Shown piece after piece: positions 31,992-36,008 of a stretch of 36,008 nt of DNA (positions are counted from its first letter, which is position 1; each line of letters begins with the position of its first letter). Source of the stretch: Ceraceosorus guamensis (Eukaryota; Basidiomycota; Exobasidiomycetes; Ceraceosorales; Ceraceosoraceae); NCBI RefSeq assembly GCF_003144195.1, contig NW_020290131.1:1-36008 (forward strand), written 5' to 3'. The position numbers and the translations under genes are program-made. Under the pieces are notes generated by a model, which saw only the letters and a list, made by a program, of their open reading frames with translations, was not told the DNA's origin and searched no databases.

Positions 31992-34900
31992 ATGTCGGCC
32001 AATGGTCGATCAACTGGGGACGCCGAGGGAGGAGGCGATCCGCCATCCCACGGAGCTTATCTCTACGAGCTACAAGCCGAGGGGGATGTCGCTGCGGCAC
32101 AGGACAACCAGGTGTATCGGCAGCAGCAGCAATACAGTTCAGAGGACGTAGCTGCAATGGCTGCGGCTGCAAACGCTACAGGCAGCAGCGAGGGCGAGAC
32201 CTTGCCGAGCTCTTCGGGTGACGTGAATGCGGCCCAAGCCAAAGCTTCTGGTGCTGGACTGCGCTCTGAAAGCGGATCCGTGATGGGCGAAGATCAGCAT
32301 GGCGTCCACGATGAGAATCACCACGAGAATCCGGGCCCTAGCCGCAGTAGTGCTGGAAAGTCGAATGCAGGCGCCAAGCGCCAGCGCGTGCATTTCAGTT
32401 GTACCGAATGCCATAGGCGCAAGCAAAAATGCAACCGAGAGGTGAGCTGAGCAAGCCAGTCATGACCAAAAGCCGTTTTCTCACCGTCCTATGCTCTGTC
32501 TACTTTAGACGCCTTGTAATCACTGCATCGCCCGTAAAGTACCGGAGCGATGCAAGACCTTCCAACCTGGAGAGGAGGCGGATGACGTTGCTTCGCGGCT
32601 GACGAGGCTTGAGCATCACGTCGAGGACGGCTTCAATAGGCTCGCGCAACTTCTCGAGGGAGCGCAACATCACAGTGGCTACGGTGTAGCTCGGCAACCA
32701 CGCGATCCTTCTTCGCAAGGCTACGGAAATGCGCAAGGACACCAAAGCCGCTTGCCCGCTCCACTTCGCATACCAGCCGCGAGAGGCGCAGCGGCTGGCG
32801 CGACCAATGCAGGACCTTCCTCGGCAGTCGAGGAGGATGACGATGCAAACGAGGGAGGTAGACTCTCTCCAAAGGGCGGCACCTTCCACGCAAGTGGAGC
32901 GTACAACTTGCGCTTCGATGCCTTGCTGGACAAGCTTCAAGGTCAGCCCGTTGGAGTTATCAAGGACCCTTTTCGTACCATGGATACGCATACAGTCGAC
33001 GAGGCGATGTCGGAGATGGGAGCAATGCTGTCGGTCTCTTACAGCTTGGTCGCTGCCTTGCCGCCCCGACACCTAGCGGAAAGCCTTCTCGACCATTGGT
33101 TCGAAGACATCAACTGGCTCCGGCAACCACTTAGCCAGACTACGCTCCGCAGAGAGTTCGATGAGCTTTGGGCCTCGGGCCCAGTGCTGACCGCCAGCAA
33201 CATTACCACGTACGCTGTCTTAGTTTGCATTCTGGCGATTGCGACTCTCAGCTTTCCCAGAGCTGAGGCTTATCCTGAGGACCCGCGTCTCAAGCGTCTT
33301 ACTGCCAGGCGGTTGCAATTTGCCGGGCGACGGGCAGTGAGTGCAGCTGTGTACAAGACTCAAGCGCCAAGCTTCAGACTGACCCGAGCTTCGCGCCCTA
33401 TTCGCAGCTATTGTGCGCATCTATGCTCCCAAACAGCCACGACCTTAATCACGTGGTGAGTTCCAATGCGTTGCTTCGCATCCGAGTCGATGCTGAAAAT
33501 TGCTGTATTCCTACTCAGATTGCGTGGAATTTGTCTGCGCGCTTTTGTCTGATTGACAGACGTGTGGCCGAAGGCTGGAGCGCGGCGCTCAATGCCGTGG
33601 CCGCAGCATGGGCTATCGGTCTGCATCGGGATGGCTCCACCCTCGGTCTCTCACCAGAAGAATCGGAAGCGCGACGACTGGCCTGGGGCGCCACTGCCTG
33701 GCTTGAGAGAGCGCTGGCTGCAAATCTTGGGCGGCCGACTATGATTGACGACGCTGTATGCGACGCCAAAGCTCCTCTCATCGAAGGCTCTGCGGCTGAC
33801 GATGTGTATCCACGGGCAATGGCACCCTCGATCGTCGGCTTGCCTCCAGCTCGAGCTGGTTATCGTCCTCCACACATTCTCGACTATGCTATCCATCGTC
33901 AGAGACTGGGCCAACTCGTTGGGAAAGTGATCAACGTTTATCAGTGCATCCCGACGAAGCATTACAGCGATGTGCTAGCCATCGAAGGTGAGCTGGAAGA
34001 CTTCACGTCCAATCTCCCGCCATACTTCCAAAGCCCTATCGACAACGCAGGCAACATTGTTGCTGATCAAGATCTCGATTCCAGCTGCCCGCTGTGGCTC
34101 TTCACTCATCGCTACCTGCTACACTCAGATATCGCATTCCTGCGTGGTGCGCTGCATAGGCCATATCTGCTGCGCTCTGCGGGCGGTAAAGCAGGTGCAC
34201 GATTCATGCCCAGCCGACGAGCCGCAATCCAGACTGCTTTGCGGGACGTCATGATGCGACGAGACTTTGTGCACATCCTCACCAACCACTATGCGGGCAA
34301 GATTCCAGATGGATTCAAACTGCACCTGGGTGCGTCTCATCGAGCTTTCTCGAGCTGCTTGACACTCGGCGTCGCAAGTCTCATGGAGCCGCATGGCGAC
34401 GAGACGTTGGTGTGGCGCTCTTGCCTGGAGCAGTACTGCGAGAGGGTCCGTGCGAAGGCTTCCAGAGAGGCGCCCGACGAGTTGAGGGACAGGGAGCTAG
34501 CGATTCTCGAGCTGTTCATCTCGCGGCTGGATGCGCTTCGTGCTGGCGAGCCCATTTCTGGGTCGAAGCGTGAGCGAAGTGAGGACGGAGCGGAACGCAG
34601 TCGCTCACGCAAAGCGAGACGGGGCACAGGTGGAGCTGTGGACGAGGAAGGCGACGCGCACGCTACTGCAGGCTTGCTGCTTGGTCTTGGACGAAGTGAC
34701 AGCCAACCGCAAAGCTCTTATACAGGGGTCAGCACCAGCAGCCCGTCCTCTGCCTCCGGCGCCAAATCTGGACCTAGTCCATCAACGCCGGGAACATCGA
34801 CGCGCGCCGAAGAGGCCGAGACTGCTCAAGCCCTGCTCGAGAATTGGTGGCGAGCCGAATTTGAGCAGGGAGGCAGCGTGGTGCACGATGAGTTCAACAG

Positions 34901-35105
34901 TAATGGCTTGGCAGGCTTTGATCGCTTGATCTCAACAGCGATGCCTTATGGCGCGGCCAGTATTACGGGAGGTAACAACTTCTTGAACAGGCCTGCCGCT
35001 GCGCCAAGCGCTTTGCATGCTCAACCTCAGTACGGAAATAACTTTTTTGCAGCATCGCCGACTCCGCTCGCTCAAGCGGAGCTTGGCGCCCAGTCTCAAC
35101 CACCT

Positions 35106-35139
<34 letters not shown>

Positions 35140-35321
35140 GCCAGACGTACAACTCGCTCAATGGCAATACCAACAGCGCGCCGAACAATGCGAGCGGAGT
35201 GCCCATCGCGCCGATACCCACTCAAACTTGGAATTCCGCCCCTGCCCCCGATAACAATGCCGCCCCTGCCTTTGATCCTGCCTTTTGGCAGAGCTTCATG
35301 GGACTGGTCAAGCCCGGCTGA
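31992..35321 (+). CDS. Zn2Cys6 fungal transcription factor
   Basis: Exons 31992-32441, 32509-33336, 33408-33455 and 33519-35321 give 1,042 residues. The zinc cluster is C137, C140, C147, C153, C156, C165 (spacing CX2CX6CX5CX2CX8C) in FSCTECHRRKQKC and TPCNHCIARKVPERC; intron 1 falls between its third and fourth Cys. A short leucine-repeat helix (LTRLEHHVEDGFNRLAQLLEG) follows and could dimerise. Residues about 300-700 resemble the fungal-specific transcription factor domain (LLDHWFEDINWL, AVAAAWAIGLHRDGS, RRLAWGATAWLERALAANLGRP, FLRGALHRPYLL). The tail is acidic/Ser-rich and then Asn/Gln-rich with an 11-Gln run at about 35105-35137, typical of activation regions. A basic SKRERSEDGAERSRSRKARR patch may be a nuclear signal. 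Target genes cannot be read from the sequence. Confidence 0.92.
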
Positions 35322-35698
35322 ATTGTGGGCTCTAGCTCATGCATCCTCAAATCCGACTTCGAGGTAATCAGAAGCGAGTTCTCTTGCGGCATCTCTTGCT
35401 TCCCCCTACTCTTTCTTCTCTCCAAATTTCCGTGCATCTGCGAGTTAAAGGGCAAAGCTTCACAAGATCGACAAATGTCGCAGATTCACATTCCCATTCA
35501 AGCTTTTGTCCTTTTCGCTCGCCGAGTCTCAAGTTGAACCCATCAGGACCCCCCATGGCCGCTCCCTTGTGTTGTATCTAGTAAGACGGCGCACGCCCAC
35601 TTCAGAGTATTAATGGTCTATCGAAGATTTTGAAAATTTTGCAAGAGCTCGGAGCGACGAATAAAGACTCGAACAAGCGCAGCACTAGACATGTGGGG
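35322..35698. other. convergent 3' region, 377 bp
   Basis: Between the transcription factor stop and the stop of the minus-strand gene at the right edge. It contains the only canonical AATAAA noticed at a gene end (35660-35665, plus strand). Confidence 0.5.
35660..35665 (+). terminator. possible poly(A) signal for the Zn2Cys6 gene
   Basis: AATAAA hexamer about 340 nt after the stop codon, in an AT-richer patch. Fungal poly(A) signals are loose, so this may be chance. Confidence 0.3.
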
Positions 35699-36008
35699 TC
35701 ATCTTGCGCTTAGCGCGGCAACCTTCTCAAGATCTTCCTTTGCGATGATCTTTTTTTTGGGGGTTTTGACAACAAAGTGGTCTGGACGCAGCGCTCATTC
35801 TCAGTCGAGTGCACATGACGCACGGAAAGCGCTGTTACGTGACGACCTTTCATGCCCTTTTGTGCGCGCATTTACTCCAGTGCTGGAGCAGGCTTTCCGG
35901 CCTCCCATCTGCGGAGGAGCAAAGAGGAGAGAGTGCGGGTGAGTCATTCGCACCTGTGGGTGCGTGCAGCGCAAGAAGGAGAGTTGGGGGGGGGGGGGGG
36001 GGGGGGGG
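35699..36008 (-). CDS. 3' end of an unrecognised gene (partial)
   Basis: Two terminal exons can be read on the minus strand: 35908-35876 and 35781-35699. The intron between them (35875-35782, 94 nt) runs from GTAAAT to CCAG. Joined, they give GRPESLLQHWN and then HFVVKTPKKKIIAKEDLEKV, ending AALSAR and TGA at 35701-35699. Phases agree on both sides (2+30+1, then 2+27 codons). Codon use and the Lys-rich ending look like real protein. The upstream acceptor is at 35910-35909 after a pyrimidine-rich tract; the rest of the gene lies in an intron or exon beyond the right edge, past a long C tract on this strand. Family not recognised. The call rests on short exons, so moderate confidence. Confidence 0.45.
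35986..36008 (+). repeat. terminal poly-G run (23 G)
   Basis: The window ends in 23 uninterrupted G. It may be a genuine homopolymer (C tract in an intron of the minus-strand gene) or a sequencing/assembly end effect. Confidence 0.85.

Overview
The window is a nuclear fungal locus, about 55-57% GC by eye. Coding genes are cut by many short GT-AG introns (mostly 65-75 nt, donors usually GTGAGT). High intron density, Basidiomycota-like protein families and a fungal Zn2Cys6 regulator suggest a basidiomycete, most likely in Ustilaginomycotina (smut relatives, intron-rich lineages such as Exobasidiomycetes). The lineage is inference; the fungal nature is clear. I see no retroelement, DNA transposon, rRNA, convincing tRNA or CRISPR array.

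Layout. 1-797 (-): 5' part of a small membrane protein running off the left edge. 1350-2981 (-): secreted Crh-like GH16 glycosidase with a His-rich head and Ser/Thr linker. 2982-5325: no supported gene. 5326-5928 (+): small unrecognised multi-exon gene ending 10 nt before 5939-9774 (+), a secreted GH35 beta-galactosidase with 11 exons. 9936-11766 (-): ESCRT-0 subunit Hse1. 12172-14828 (+): FG nucleoporin Nsp1. 14986-19228 (-): mitochondrial isoleucyl-tRNA synthetase in 15 exons. 19714-20625 (+): V-ATPase subunit G. 20852-22538 (-): nicotinate phosphoribosyltransferase. 23314-25255 (+): FMN-dependent alpha-hydroxy acid oxidase/dehydrogenase. 25646-26652 (-): DsbA/FrnE-type thioredoxin-fold protein. 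26653-29530: gene-poor block. 29531-30407 (-): GPI-anchored surface protein. 31992-35321 (+): Zn2Cys6 transcription factor. 35699-36008 (-): 3' end of another gene, up to a terminal poly-G run.

The genes are mostly housekeeping (endosomal sorting, nuclear pore, mitochondrial translation, vacuolar acidification, NAD salvage) mixed with secreted or surface proteins (GH16, GH35, GPI protein). They alternate in strand, giving compact divergent promoters (Hse1/Nsp1, IleRS/V-ATPase G, NAPRT/FMN enzyme) and close convergent 3' ends. I see no biosynthetic cluster or defence system.

Most notable points: tiny exons (an ATG-only exon, a 4-nt ATGT exon, a 15-nt internal exon), a GC-AG intron, a possible two-ORF transcript at the GH35 locus, a recent 135-bp duplication in the FG domain, and two short motifs (TGCATGCA and ATTCACG-type) that recur almost only in noncoding DNA. 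All exon structures were built by hand from splice signals, reading phase and family similarity; each assembled CDS given as complete is divisible by three.
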